Shown piece after piece: positions 1 to 8,600 of a DNA stretch of 38,754 bases. Within the stretch, counting starts at the first letter, position 1. Each line of letters starts with the position of its first letter. The notes beneath the pieces were generated by a model that worked only from the letters and a program-made list of their open reading frames with translations, had not been told where the DNA came from and did no database searches. Source of the stretch: a virus; the IMG/VR virus record IMGVR_UViG_3300013094_000127, positions 1 through 38,754 of that record; one strand, 5' to 3'. The translations under genes were made by a program, and so were the position numbers.

Positions 1-761
1 GCTTCAATGTCGAGTTTAGCAAGTTCATCATAAGCTGTCTGCAACGCTGCAACATCGTTTGTCTTTTTGCTGTTCCATAAATTCTGGCGTCGTAAGAGTG
101 CATCGATTTGATCCTGTATACGTCGGTTTGCATCGCCTACTGCTTTAATTCTAAATTCTTCAGCAGTGATAGCATCCTTTGTGGCTTTGGCTAGTTCTTT
201 GAGTCGCTCTGCCTTTTCACTGAGTAGTGTGATACCCAACAACTGTTCGATCATGAGCCGTTGATCGTTGCTTTTTAAACTAAGGAACGGCTCTGTGTAG
301 GTGTTGAGTGCCACAATGTGCTTGAACATTTCATGACTCATACCCAACATGCGTTCAATTTCTGCCTGTGTTTCGCGACTATCGCCCTGACTCTCGTCCG
401 TGATCTCACGTTCAGTATCGTCGATAAAGAACTTCATCACATTGGGCTTGCGTCCACGTTCAATGCGATAGTTAATGCCATTGACTTCAAAATCAACTGT
501 AACCATCATGCCCTTGCCGTTGGTCTTGTTGATCAAGTTGTCTTTCTTGATATTGGTTAGTGCCTGTCCATACAGCCCATAACTGAGCGCATTGATGATT
601 GTGGTCTTACCTGTACCGTTACGTGCGCCGCTGTCGTCTCCACCCAAGTCTAGGTTTTCGCCTAGCACCAGGGTTAAATCGTTACGATCAAAGTTTACGG
701 CCTGTGTAGCATTGCCTACACTCATGAAATTTTTAACTGCAAGGTCTTTTATTTTAAACAT
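1..761 (-). CDS. 46: gp46-like recombination endonuclease subunit (SbcC/Rad50-type ATPase), partial
   Basis: The N-terminal 253 residues of an SMC/Rad50/SbcC-type ATPase are visible; the rest lies beyond the left edge. With gp47 this family forms the T4 gp46/47 complex that processes DNA ends for recombination-dependent replication. The protein opens with a typical first strand (MFKIKDLAVKNFMSVG), followed by a Walker A motif GARNGTGKTT with the lysine at about residue 52. A later stretch (EQLLGITLLSEKAERLKEL) begins the expected coiled coil. The ATG at 759-761 lies 3 bases after the stop of the radical SAM gene. No Shine-Dalgarno sequence is visible, so translation is probably coupled to the gene before it. 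Identity is firm; the length cannot be judged. Confidence 0.93.
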   Translation of the reverse strand, partial: MFKIKDLAVKNFMSVGNATQAVNFDRNDLTLVLGENLDLGGDDSGARNGTGKTTIINALSYGLYGQALTNIKKDNLINKTNGKGMMVTVDFEVNGINYRIERGRKPNVMKFFIDDTEREITDESQGDSRETQAEIERMLGMSHEMFKHIVALNTYTEPFLSLKSNDQRLMIEQLLGITLLSEKAERLKELAKATKDAITAEEFRIKAVGDANRRIQDQIDALLRRQNLWNSKKTNDVAALQTAYDELAKLDIE

Positions 762-764
762 AAA

Positions 765-1619
765 TTATCGGCTGCAATGATGTATACATTCAGCGCTAGG
801 GTTATTTTCTAGTTGGTGTGCTATGTCGGGCAAGTCTTCAAAACGGTCAGCACACAGTCCGGTGTTGAGAAAACAACAAGGACTAATCTTTCCATTAGCA
901 TTCAAGTATACACTAGGTTGTGACAAATGTCGACAGTATTCGGTAGTTATAATTGGTCTAATCTTTTTATATTTGCTCATGGCATTGTCGTTGTGCCAAG
1001 TTACTATGTCAAGTTCAGCCCCAGTTTGATAGTGCCTAAACGGAAACTCTTTGCGTACATCACGCACAAATTCAAAACGCTTGAATCCTAATTTTTGACT
1101 CATGCGTATGCAGTCTTTGATTTGATGCTCGTTATGCTTCCACGGAATAAACTGCCATACTGCAACTCCTCCGGCAGACATAAAAGTTTGTGCATTAGCA
1201 AGCACAGTATCAAAGTCTGTGCCTTGTCGATAGATGCTGTGAGTGTCGGCAAGTCCGTCTAAACAAAACCATACTTCGTGATCGTGATCTTTTAAGATGT
1301 TGGCGTACTGCACCCACCAAACAGTATTGCGTAAACTGCCATTGGTTCGCACAATGATCTTTTTAGCATAGCGTTTGGCAATTTCTGTTAGCAATTTGAT
1401 GTTGTATGCAGCAATAGCGTCTCCATAAGTCCCACAAAAATCAATAGCCTCAAGGTTAGGCATTTGCTGTAGATACTGTTCAAATACTGTTTCTTTGAGA
1501 TCTTCAATCACCAACTCGGGGATAGTGCCAAACCCTCCGCGACTACGCCCGCATCCAGGGCAGGAAGCATTACATTTGGTTGTAGCCTCAACTTGTAGCC
1601 ATTTGGCGGTTGATATCAT
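765..1619 (-). CDS. Radical SAM enzyme with cysteine-rich C-terminus
   Basis: This 284-residue protein has the radical SAM signature CNASCPGC (CX3CX2C; Cys16, Cys20, Cys23), whose cysteines hold the 4Fe-4S cluster that cleaves S-adenosylmethionine. It is followed by strands typical of a partial TIM barrel (FCGTYGD, IIVRTNGS, VWFCLDGL). Six cysteines lie in the last 57 residues (229, 248, 249, 256, 278, 282), suggesting an auxiliary SPASM/twitch-like Fe-S site of the kind found in peptide- or protein-modifying radical SAM enzymes. It is wedged between gp47 (ATGA overlap at 1616-1619) and gp46 (3-base gap), which are normally adjacent partners. The radical SAM call is firm. The substrate is unknown; it lacks the short CX14C-type pattern of QueE, and peptide modification is only an inference. 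Confidence 0.85.
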   Translation of the reverse strand: MISTAKWLQVEATTKCNASCPGCGRSRGGFGTIPELVIEDLKETVFEQYLQQMPNLEAIDFCGTYGDAIAAYNIKLLTEIAKRYAKKIIVRTNGSLRNTVWWVQYANILKDHDHEVWFCLDGLADTHSIYRQGTDFDTVLANAQTFMSAGGVAVWQFIPWKHNEHQIKDCIRMSQKLGFKRFEFVRDVRKEFPFRHYQTGAELDIVTWHNDNAMSKYKKIRPIITTEYCRHLSQPSVYLNANGKISPCCFLNTGLCADRFEDLPDIAHQLENNPSAECIHHCSR

Positions 1620-2632
1620 AAGTTTCTGTAGATATCCAACAAGAGATTTTTATTGAACTTGCCGTTTTCTAGTGCAGTAAGTTGACCTGTAACAATTTGG
1701 TCAACACTTTCAAATTCAATATTGCCCTGTATTTCGTATTCGGTCAAGTCAGTGACCTTAGCAGGGATTAAGGTAAGCTCACGTAGGTTATACTGTCCTA
1801 CAAAGGTTTCTTTGATAAAGCTGGCTTCCTCGTAGCTGATATCTATGTCTAAGTTTACACGAATGTGCATGTTGGGCTGCAACATAACTTCGGTATTCTT
1901 GAGTACATCGCTCAGCTGGAATACACGATACTTTGGTTGATTAGGCCAGGCATGATACTCGGGCTCTTTGCCCCATTCTAATATGGTTAATCCTCTGTCG
2001 TCGTCTCCAGCATCAGCATAATTGTGTGGAAACGCATTGCCAATGTAGGTCACATTGTTCTTGGTTTGTCTTTTATGAAAATGCCCGGTGAACACATGTC
2101 CAAAGTGAGCAAAGTCTTCACGCTTGACGTCACCATGATCGGGCATGGCGACCATGGCATTCATTAAATAGCCCGGGAGCTCGAGGTGACCAAATATGTA
2201 GTGTCCCTTGAGCTTGTGGAGTCGTTTGTGGTCGTCTCCGCAAAGCCAAGGAGCAATAACCACATCATCAGCAACGAACCAATCGTTAACAATTTGAATA
2301 TTCGGGAGGTGACGAGCCCATTCAACTGATTGGATATCACGTTTATCGCGATAATAAAGATCATGATTGCCAGGAATGAAGTAAACACGATCAAAATTGT
2401 CATTTAGGTGTTCCAATGCCTTGAGGCTGTAGTTGAGTGTAACAATATTGATACTGGCACGATTGTTGTGCCAATCGCCAAGAAACATACAGGTTTCACA
2501 ACCTTCCTCTTTGGCCTTGGCAGTAGCCCATTTAACAAAGTTCAAACAGTCCTCGTTGTGCTGTTGACTGTTTGATTTAAGTCCAAAATGTATATCAGTA
2601 AATATTGCTGCTTTTTTAAATAGGTTAGACAT
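1616..2632 (-). CDS. 47: gp47-like recombination nuclease subunit (SbcD/Mre11-type)
   Basis: The 338-residue protein is almost exactly the length of T4 gp47 (339). It has all the calcineurin-like phosphoesterase motifs in order: DIHFG near the N-terminus, GDWHN, GNHD, GHLELPG and GHFHKRQ. These residues bind two metal ions in the Mre11/SbcD nuclease, the partner of gp46 in DNA-end resection and recombination-dependent replication. The ATG overlaps the end of the preceding sulfotransferase-like gene by 8 bases, and the stop overlaps the start of the radical SAM gene by 4 bases, so the genes are probably translationally coupled. Identification is strong. Confidence 0.95.
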   Translation of the reverse strand: MSNLFKKAAIFTDIHFGLKSNSQQHNEDCLNFVKWATAKAKEEGCETCMFLGDWHNNRASINIVTLNYSLKALEHLNDNFDRVYFIPGNHDLYYRDKRDIQSVEWARHLPNIQIVNDWFVADDVVIAPWLCGDDHKRLHKLKGHYIFGHLELPGYLMNAMVAMPDHGDVKREDFAHFGHVFTGHFHKRQTKNNVTYIGNAFPHNYADAGDDDRGLTILEWGKEPEYHAWPNQPKYRVFQLSDVLKNTEVMLQPNMHIRVNLDIDISYEEASFIKETFVGQYNLRELTLIPAKVTDLTEYEIQGNIEFESVDQIVTGQLTALENGKFNKNLLLDIYRNL

Positions 2633-3485
2633 CTATTAGATAGTTCCGTAATTCTTTTGTGTTTGTAGGAAACACATCTAGATTATAGCATCTTATGTCA
2701 AGCTGATGCAAGACTCTCAATGCCCATTGTATCCAGGCTTCGTCGTAGATGTCTAGTTGTTCATGTGACCAATCGAGGTCTTGTTGATCTACAACGGCTT
2801 GCACTATGTTTCTGCAGGTTTGATCTGTGCGTAAAAATTTTTGATTTTGCTGCCAATGCACAAAAACTTCGGGACGATCTTTGATTTTTGGCAAACCAAG
2901 TTGGGCAAGCAAAAAATCAATTGTGCTACTTGGTTCCTGTACAAAGTCACAGACATCAATATAGACTGCATCTGCATGACTAGTTCTGAACTGATTCCAC
3001 AGCATCAAATAATCGTACCAAGCAGACAACTGATAGGATATGGATTCACGTTTGTGCCACAGTGGTCCTTCAGTATAGGTGCCCAATAACCAATTTTGAA
3101 ATGATTCTGGGTAGGTAAGTTTGGTTAGCACATTGTGCAGTATCAGTAGAGAAACAGTGGGATCAGGACGAACTACAATGATTTTTCTAAAATATGGAGT
3201 GAACTGATCAACAAATTGGTTTGTAATAGGAATGCCAACGCCACTGGCATGACAACGGGCTATGTAAACATTGCTGTCGCTCTCAACATAGTGTTTAATA
3301 CCAAATCGCTCTCGCGAAGGATTGTCAAGTTTTGTGCCCAGATACTTGTGTGCATTACCGTTTGTGTTAAACGGTAAATCATCATTTTCTAATTGCCCCG
3401 AGAAATAACATACGCACCACTCAATGAATGTTCCGTAAGCACCCGGGGGATAAAGTAACAGTACAGTATCTTTTTTAGTCGTCAT
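2625..3485 (-). CDS. Putative sulfotransferase-like P-loop protein
   Basis: I chose the start MTTKKD (ATG at 3485), which gives 286 residues and an 11-base overlap with the end of the sigma gene; an earlier in-frame start would overlap by 41 bases. The N-terminus VLLLYPPGAYGTFIEW looks like a first strand plus phosphate-binding loop. A later IIVVRPDP strand with a following helix resembles the 3'-phosphate-binding part of PAPS-dependent sulfotransferases. The C-terminal half is helical and rich in Trp, Tyr and Gln. I recognise the family loosely from marine T4-like phages, but the fold assignment rests on these two motifs only. No substrate can be proposed. It lies inside the recombination/sigma operon, which says little about its job. 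Confidence 0.5.
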   Translation of the reverse strand: MTTKKDTVLLLYPPGAYGTFIEWCVCYFSGQLENDDLPFNTNGNAHKYLGTKLDNPSRERFGIKHYVESDSNVYIARCHASGVGIPITNQFVDQFTPYFRKIIVVRPDPTVSLLILHNVLTKLTYPESFQNWLLGTYTEGPLWHKRESISYQLSAWYDYLMLWNQFRTSHADAVYIDVCDFVQEPSSTIDFLLAQLGLPKIKDRPEVFVHWQQNQKFLRTDQTCRNIVQAVVDQQDLDWSHEQLDIYDEAWIQWALRVLHQLDIRCYNLDVFPTNTKELRNYLIDV

Positions 3486-4353
3486 GTCCGCCGTCAACTG
3501 ACACATAGCCACCACTCATGCCCTGACGAGTGTAACTTGGGTTCAGTCCATTCATTTCAAGAATGTCATCGCGTAGATTTTGATTGCGTTTTTCGATGTT
3601 TAGAACACGAGTGAAACTGTTGGTCACTGCCGCTGTGTAATAGGCAAATGGGTTTTGGCTCTTGCTTTCGTCAAACCGTAACCCAATGTAAGTCAATTGT
3701 AGCAGTGCCTGTGCCCGCATTTCATCATTGTAGGTGTACCCGCGCCAGTTGCTACGTGTAGCATAGCGTTCACACAGTTTGATAAACATGTTGGCTAGTG
3801 TGTGAGTCATTTTGCCATGATCTTTACAGAACTCGCCCGAGTCCAAATCACCGCGCCAATGGCTCTTGCCCACACAGTAGGGTTCGCCGTCTTCGTTGAG
3901 TTTATAGTGTTGGAACGGAGGGAAATTGACCTTGACATACTTGTTATGTTCAGTATCAGCTTCGTCAAAGTCCAAGATTAGGGGATCTTCCTCGTCCTCA
4001 ATTTCCAGTGCTGCCATACGTGCCTTGCGTGTTTTAGCATCGTCAAGCGGAATATGATCACGTGTCATTACCCTAAACACCACATCTGTAGCAGGAACGT
4101 CCTTAAGTTTGACTTCAAATTCGTCCAACTTGCGCTTGGTTCCATCACTGGTAGCTGCTTCGTGTGCCAATTTGGCTAGTCTTTCAGCACGTAAGCGCCT
4201 GCCCTCTAGTGTGTTCTTTTTGTTTAATTTGCTGATATCTTCTAAGATAATATCATAATCTGCATATTCGGGTCGAGTGTAGGTGCAGTAGGTTGTCTTG
4301 CTCTTGTGGATTTCTTTTAAGATATCCTTGTTGTTGAGGTAATTGTGCTTAAT
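3475..4353 (-). CDS. 55: gp55-like late-transcription sigma factor, apparent ATT start
   Basis: T4 gp55 is the divergent sigma factor that brings RNA polymerase to TATAAATA late promoters. The core here (RYATRSNWRGYTYNDEM, then FDESKSQNPFAYYTAAVTNS) aligns with the conserved region of T4 gp55 (KRFNFSGYTQSW, then FDETKYKNPHAYITQA). The N-terminus HNYLNNKDILKEI matches T4 NYVNNKELLQAI, so translation must begin far upstream of the first conventional start codon (TTG at 4170). No in-frame ATG, GTG or TTG exists between 4170 and the upstream in-frame stop. An ATT at 4353-4351 lies 7 bases after AGGAG (4365-4361) and gives 292 residues (T4 gp55 is 185). An ATG at 4360 is out of frame and stops after three codons. 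A one-base error in the AAAA run just upstream is the alternative. First gene of the minus-strand operon. Confidence 0.85.
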   Translation of the reverse strand: MKHNYLNNKDILKEIHKSKTTYCTYTRPEYADYDIILEDISKLNKKNTLEGRRLRAERLAKLAHEAATSDGTKRKLDEFEVKLKDVPATDVVFRVMTRDHIPLDDAKTRKARMAALEIEDEEDPLILDFDEADTEHNKYVKVNFPPFQHYKLNEDGEPYCVGKSHWRGDLDSGEFCKDHGKMTHTLANMFIKLCERYATRSNWRGYTYNDEMRAQALLQLTYIGLRFDESKSQNPFAYYTAAVTNSFTRVLNIEKRNQNLRDDILEMNGLNPSYTRQGMSGGYVSVDGGHDD

Positions 4354-4370
4354 TTTGCATCTCCTAATAC

Positions 4371-4406
4371 TTGAACAATAATAACAAAGTTTGCAGAATT
4401 TGTCAA
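4371..4406 (-). promoter_or_regulatory. sigma70-type promoter for the sigma/recombination operon
   Basis: On the minus strand a perfect -35 TTGACA (4406-4401) is followed, after exactly 17 bases, by TATTAT (4383-4378), one mismatch from the -10 consensus. Transcription should start near 4371, leaving an 18-base leader that contains AGGAG and ends at the proposed ATT start of the sigma gene. This is the kind of promoter the host polymerase would read early, before the phage late sigma factor exists. Confidence 0.75.
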
Positions 4407-4438
4407 CCTTTTTATAATATTAGCACTTAATATTTGGT

Positions 4439-4446
4439 AATAAATA
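4439..4446 (+). promoter_or_regulatory. T4-type late promoter (AATAAATA)
   Basis: AATAAATA matches the T4 late consensus TATAAATA at 7 of 8 positions. It lies in the divergent intergenic region, 21 bases before the ATG of the first virion gene. The leader contains AACGGA at 4452-4457. It is one of five such boxes in the window with near-identical spacing to a start codon. Confidence 0.75.
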
Positions 4447-4467
4447 CTACAAACGGATACATTACTT

Positions 4468-5328
4468 ATGGCACTTTTACCATCAGCGGGCGCTTCGGAC
4501 CCAACAGCAAACAATGGACTAGCCACAGGGCAAGGTATTGGCGACACACTACTAAATTTGGTAGATCCATCAGGCATACGCAAAAAGATCTCTGGTCTGT
4601 TTGACGGAGGTGTAGCTTCCCTGTTTAACAAAAACGTACCTCCCAGTATCAATGTCACATCCAGTAACAGTCCAAACAATGTGTTGAAAACTGATTGGCG
4701 AGTACGAGTAGGCATGTTGGATTGGTCAGTTTTTTCAAACAACAAATTGCTTGCACCCTTGATCGATAAGACTAACGGGGTGGTATTTCCTTACACTCCT
4801 AATATCAGTGTAACCCACAATGCACGTTATCAAGAGCAGTCGTTGCAGCACAGCAACTATAAAAATTATTTTTATGAAGGCAGCGATGTTGCAGCCATCA
4901 CTGTTACTGGTGACTTCACAGTACAAAATCACGATGAAGCGCTATATCTATTGGCTACAGTTTACTTTTTTAGAAGCTGTACAAAAATGTTTTTTGGACA
5001 AGACGACCTAGCAGGTAACCCGCCCCCATTGGTTACGCTAAATGGCTACGGGGACTACTACTTTCCAGAAGTGCCTTGCGTGATTACCAGCTTCCAACAC
5101 ACTTTGCCTGCTGATGTTGACTACCTGGAATTTTATTATAGCGAAGGTGGACAAGCATACGAAGGCAGCGGCGAAGTCAGCAACACACAACAACAAATTG
5201 CGAGACTGCCTACTACAAGTCAAATCACTGTAACTCTACAACCAGTTTACAGTAGAAAAACCGTACACGACCGTATGTCATTGACTGAATTTAGCAAAGG
5301 ACATTTGTTAGGAAGAGGATTTATATGA
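4468..5328 (+). CDS. Baseplate tail-tube-junction-like structural protein (gp48/gp54-type)
   Basis: This is the first gene of the late virion block, 286 residues, directly upstream of gp53. After a flexible Gly/Ser/Asn-rich N-terminus (about 1-75) comes a globular beta-rich domain containing VVFPYTPNISVTHNARY, YYFPEVPCVITSFQHTLP and a final SQITVTLQPVYSRK strand. This layout recalls the tail-tube-like fold of baseplate cap proteins such as T4 gp48 and gp54, and proteins like it occur beside gp53 in marine T4-like phages. No signal peptide or membrane segment is visible. The ATG has no clear Shine-Dalgarno sequence but sits 21 bases after a late promoter. A structural virion role is well supported by position; which T4 protein it equals is uncertain. 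Confidence 0.65.
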   Translation: MALLPSAGASDPTANNGLATGQGIGDTLLNLVDPSGIRKKISGLFDGGVASLFNKNVPPSINVTSSNSPNNVLKTDWRVRVGMLDWSVFSNNKLLAPLIDKTNGVVFPYTPNISVTHNARYQEQSLQHSNYKNYFYEGSDVAAITVTGDFTVQNHDEALYLLATVYFFRSCTKMFFGQDDLAGNPPPLVTLNGYGDYYFPEVPCVITSFQHTLPADVDYLEFYYSEGGQAYEGSGEVSNTQQQIARLPTTSQITVTLQPVYSRKTVHDRMSLTEFSKGHLLGRGFI

Positions 5329-5633
5329 CAGCACAATATTCTAAAGCAAGTCCCTATTTTTCTACAAATACGTTTGGGGGTACGCAGTTTCTTGATGTAT
5401 TGGTTTACCGTACGATTGATAAACAGGTAGATGATGTTACATATACAATAGATAAAATTTACGAGTATCGTCCAGACTTGTTGGCATTTGACTTGTATGG
5501 CGATAGTGCTTTATGGTGGGTATTCCGTGCTCGCAACGCCAACGTATTAGACGATCCTATCTTTGATTTTCAAGCAGGTGTTACAATTTCAATACCTAAG
5601 AAAACAACTCTAGTAAGTAACTTGGGACTCTAA
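5325..5633 (+). CDS. 53: gp53-like baseplate wedge protein
   Basis: This 102-residue protein starts within an ATGA overlap with the previous gene. It matches gp53-type baseplate wedge proteins: PYFSTNTFGGTQFLDVLVYRTI at the N-terminus, then a short LysM-like segment (YTIDKIYEYRPDLLAFDLYGDSALWWVFRARN) and a final FDFQAGVTISIP strand. In T4, gp53 (196 residues) joins wedges during baseplate assembly; short versions like this one are usual in marine relatives. It lies between a tube-junction-like protein and the hub genes, as expected for a baseplate cluster. Confidence 0.8.
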   Translation: MTAQYSKASPYFSTNTFGGTQFLDVLVYRTIDKQVDDVTYTIDKIYEYRPDLLAFDLYGDSALWWVFRARNANVLDDPIFDFQAGVTISIPKKTTLVSNLGL

Positions 5634-5636
5634 TAG

Positions 5637-8600
5637 ATGGCAGATACACAAAGTGTCGCTCAAGCGCAAGATCAATTAGCTTCTGCAAACGAAGCAGCCA
5701 CCGCAGCCAACAACGACCTAGCTTACCGTAAAAAGTTAGCAGACCAGCTAGACCAGACTGTGTCTCTTGCTCGACAAGCTACTTTGGGTAAGACCACAGA
5801 CAGTGCTGAATATCAATATTATCAAGGTGTATTGGCACAACAACAAGATGCACAAGATGCACTAGCGGCAGCACAGCAGAAAGTCACCGCAGCCAATAAT
5901 AACGTTGCAACTGCGGCACAGAATTTAACTACTGCTCAGCAAACGGCAGCATCAGCATCTCAAAAAACAGCCGGTGATGCAGCAACAACTAATACTGATC
6001 CGCCAACACAAAACACTGGCACAGACAGCGGAGATCATGCTGATCCTGTTACTAACGAAGAAGACAGCAATCAGGAAGATACTGAACAACCTGATGCGGT
6101 GGTACTCGGAGGACCTGCTTACAGCGGTGCCAGTGGCGGGCGTGGCTCTTATACTGGTTACAATGCTGCCGATGAAGCTGCATCGCGTATAGTTACTCAA
6201 GTTGGCACGCCAAGCTATACAGATAAAGATCTCTATTCTAATGTAAGTGAAAATATCTTAGACAGCTATGCTAGCTACACCTATGGACTTACTCTACATG
6301 TGTTGACTCGTGAGGACTACAACTCAATGACCGAGGATCCTGTAAATTTCAAGCCCACTAAAACTTTAATCAGCACAGCAAACAGATACAGCGAAACATT
6401 TGTTGATGCCGCAGGTAATTTTGTCAGCGGTAGAGATCCAGAATTTAATCTTGACTTTTACTTTGATAGTTTTAAAATGACCACCTTGGTTGGATTAAAC
6501 TCTAATAACCGTGGTACCAATGCCATTGACTTTAAATTTACTATTGTTGAGCCCTACGGGTTGACGCTAATAGATCGTATCATGCGAGTCAACAACGAAG
6601 GCCTTAATGGTAAAAACTATCTTGACATGCCTTATCTACTTGAGCTCAATTTCTTTGGTATTGATGATTCTGGAAACATAGGCAAAATTGACGCACATAC
6701 TAAATGGTTTCCAATAAAATTAACTGGAATGAAGATCAAAGCCAGTGTTAAGGGATCTGAATACGAGATTGATGCTATCCCGTTTAATCATTCGGCCATG
6801 TTAGAAAGCATACAAGCAATCAAAACTAGGTTTGAAGTTACAGCAAAAACAGTCATTGATTATTTTTCGTCTAGTGGAGAGACAGAAGCAACAGCGGCTG
6901 TTAAAGCAGTAATTGATGAGGATACACAACGCAAGGCAAAAATCAAAGCAGCCGAAGCAGATACTCAAGCACGTCAAGAAGCTGAAAATAAAAAAGTAGC
7001 TGATCAAAATAAACAACAAGAAGAACAACCGTTTGACCCAGAAGGCACAGGTAGTCAAAATTACGGAGAACAAGCAACACGTAAACCTAAAAAAGTTGAG
7101 CCGACAGATCCCGGGGTTCCCAACACACCAGTGGTACTCAACACAAAAAGCTTCACTGCTGCTTATAACGCTTGGAACAAATACGAATACAGAAATGGCA
7201 ATGTAAAATTTGCAGATACTATAGATTTTGTGTTCTTAGACGATACACTAGCAAACAGTCCAATAGTTGAACCTAAGAAAAATCCAGCACGTAAAGTTGG
7301 CGAAACTGATGCAAAAACAAATGCACAATCTACCAGTGACAACAAAGATGCAACTCCGGCTGCTACAGCAGACTTCCAAGCCACAGTGAGAAGTCTTGAG
7401 GCCGGTACTGCGGTCAATGATGTTATTAACATGGTATTGACCAACAGTAAATTTTTGTCAGATCAAACAACTGATCCTGCTACACAGCGTAAGAACGCAG
7501 CGGATCAGTATAAAGTAGATGATAAAACAGCAGCCAACATTGTTAATGTAGCATCTGCAAAAAATCTTCCAGTCAAAATGTGGAAAATAGTACCACGTAT
7601 TACACTTGGAGATTTTGATGCAGTTCGTAATCAATGGGGTAAAAATATCACATTCTATATCCAAACGTATCTAGCATTTCAAACAAAAGATGATCGTTTG
7701 CCTCAAAGTTTACCACCTCCACCTGTAAAACGCTATGACTATACCTACACTGGACATAATAAAAGTATCATAGATTTTGATATTAACTTTAACTGTCTGT
7801 ACTATACTGCTTATAGTGCAGATCGTGGTAACGGTGCCGCGGCAGCAGGTGCAGCACAAACCAGTGACGAAAATAAAAATAGTGATAAAATAGACAACCA
7901 ACAGTCAAAAACTATTGACCAGTATAGAATAAACCCTAATTCGGGACAACAACAAACCAGCGCTGGCGGTGCAACACAACGTAGCGACGTGCAAAATGCT
8001 TCAAGCGCAGCACAAGAAAGTATGTACACCAGTGCTGGTGGGGATATGTTGCAGTGCAAATTGCACATACTTGGAGATCCTGAGTTTATCAAACAAGACG
8101 ATCTTTTTATTAATCCAATCCAAGCAGGCACAGGAAAATATGCAGGCAGTACCGGAAGTTTAAACATGGACAGTGGAGAAATCTACTGTTGGATAAATTT
8201 CAGAAGTCCTTCGGATTTTAATGCTGACACTGGCTTGTATGATCTTGACAGCAAAAACAAATATACAGTCAGCGAGTTTAGTGGATACTACAGAATTATC
8301 AGTGTTGAAAGTGAATTTAGATCTGGTAAGTTTACACAAAATCTTGAATTAATTCGCCAACCTAAACAGCCACTTATTAACCAACGACCTGTACAAGATT
8401 TGCCTAAAGGACTCAATCCAAGAAATAACGCAGCACCAACACCGTCTGATAATCCAGCGGTGTCTGGCGGTGATTTGGAAAAAGATGTGGAACCAGAAGT
8501 AGGAACCAATTTGTTCAAAAATGCAAAATCTGAACCTGAATTGCCGCCAGAAGCAAAACTGCCCAATTCACAACTAGTACCCAGTGATGAAAATCCTTTC

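Noticed and set aside
318-780. Plus-strand open frames opposite gp46
   Set aside because: They are antisense shadows of the gp46 frame, which has a clear Walker A motif and conserved family sequence.
3486-3515. Longer start for the sulfotransferase-like gene
   Set aside because: It would overlap the sigma gene by 41 bases. The ATG at 3485 gives the short overlap seen throughout this operon and places the P-loop strand near the N-terminus as expected.
4168-4170. TTG at 4170 as the sigma gene start
   Set aside because: It would remove about 60 residues that include the T4 gp55-like NNKDIL motif, and would leave a leader of about 200 bases that is plainly coding.
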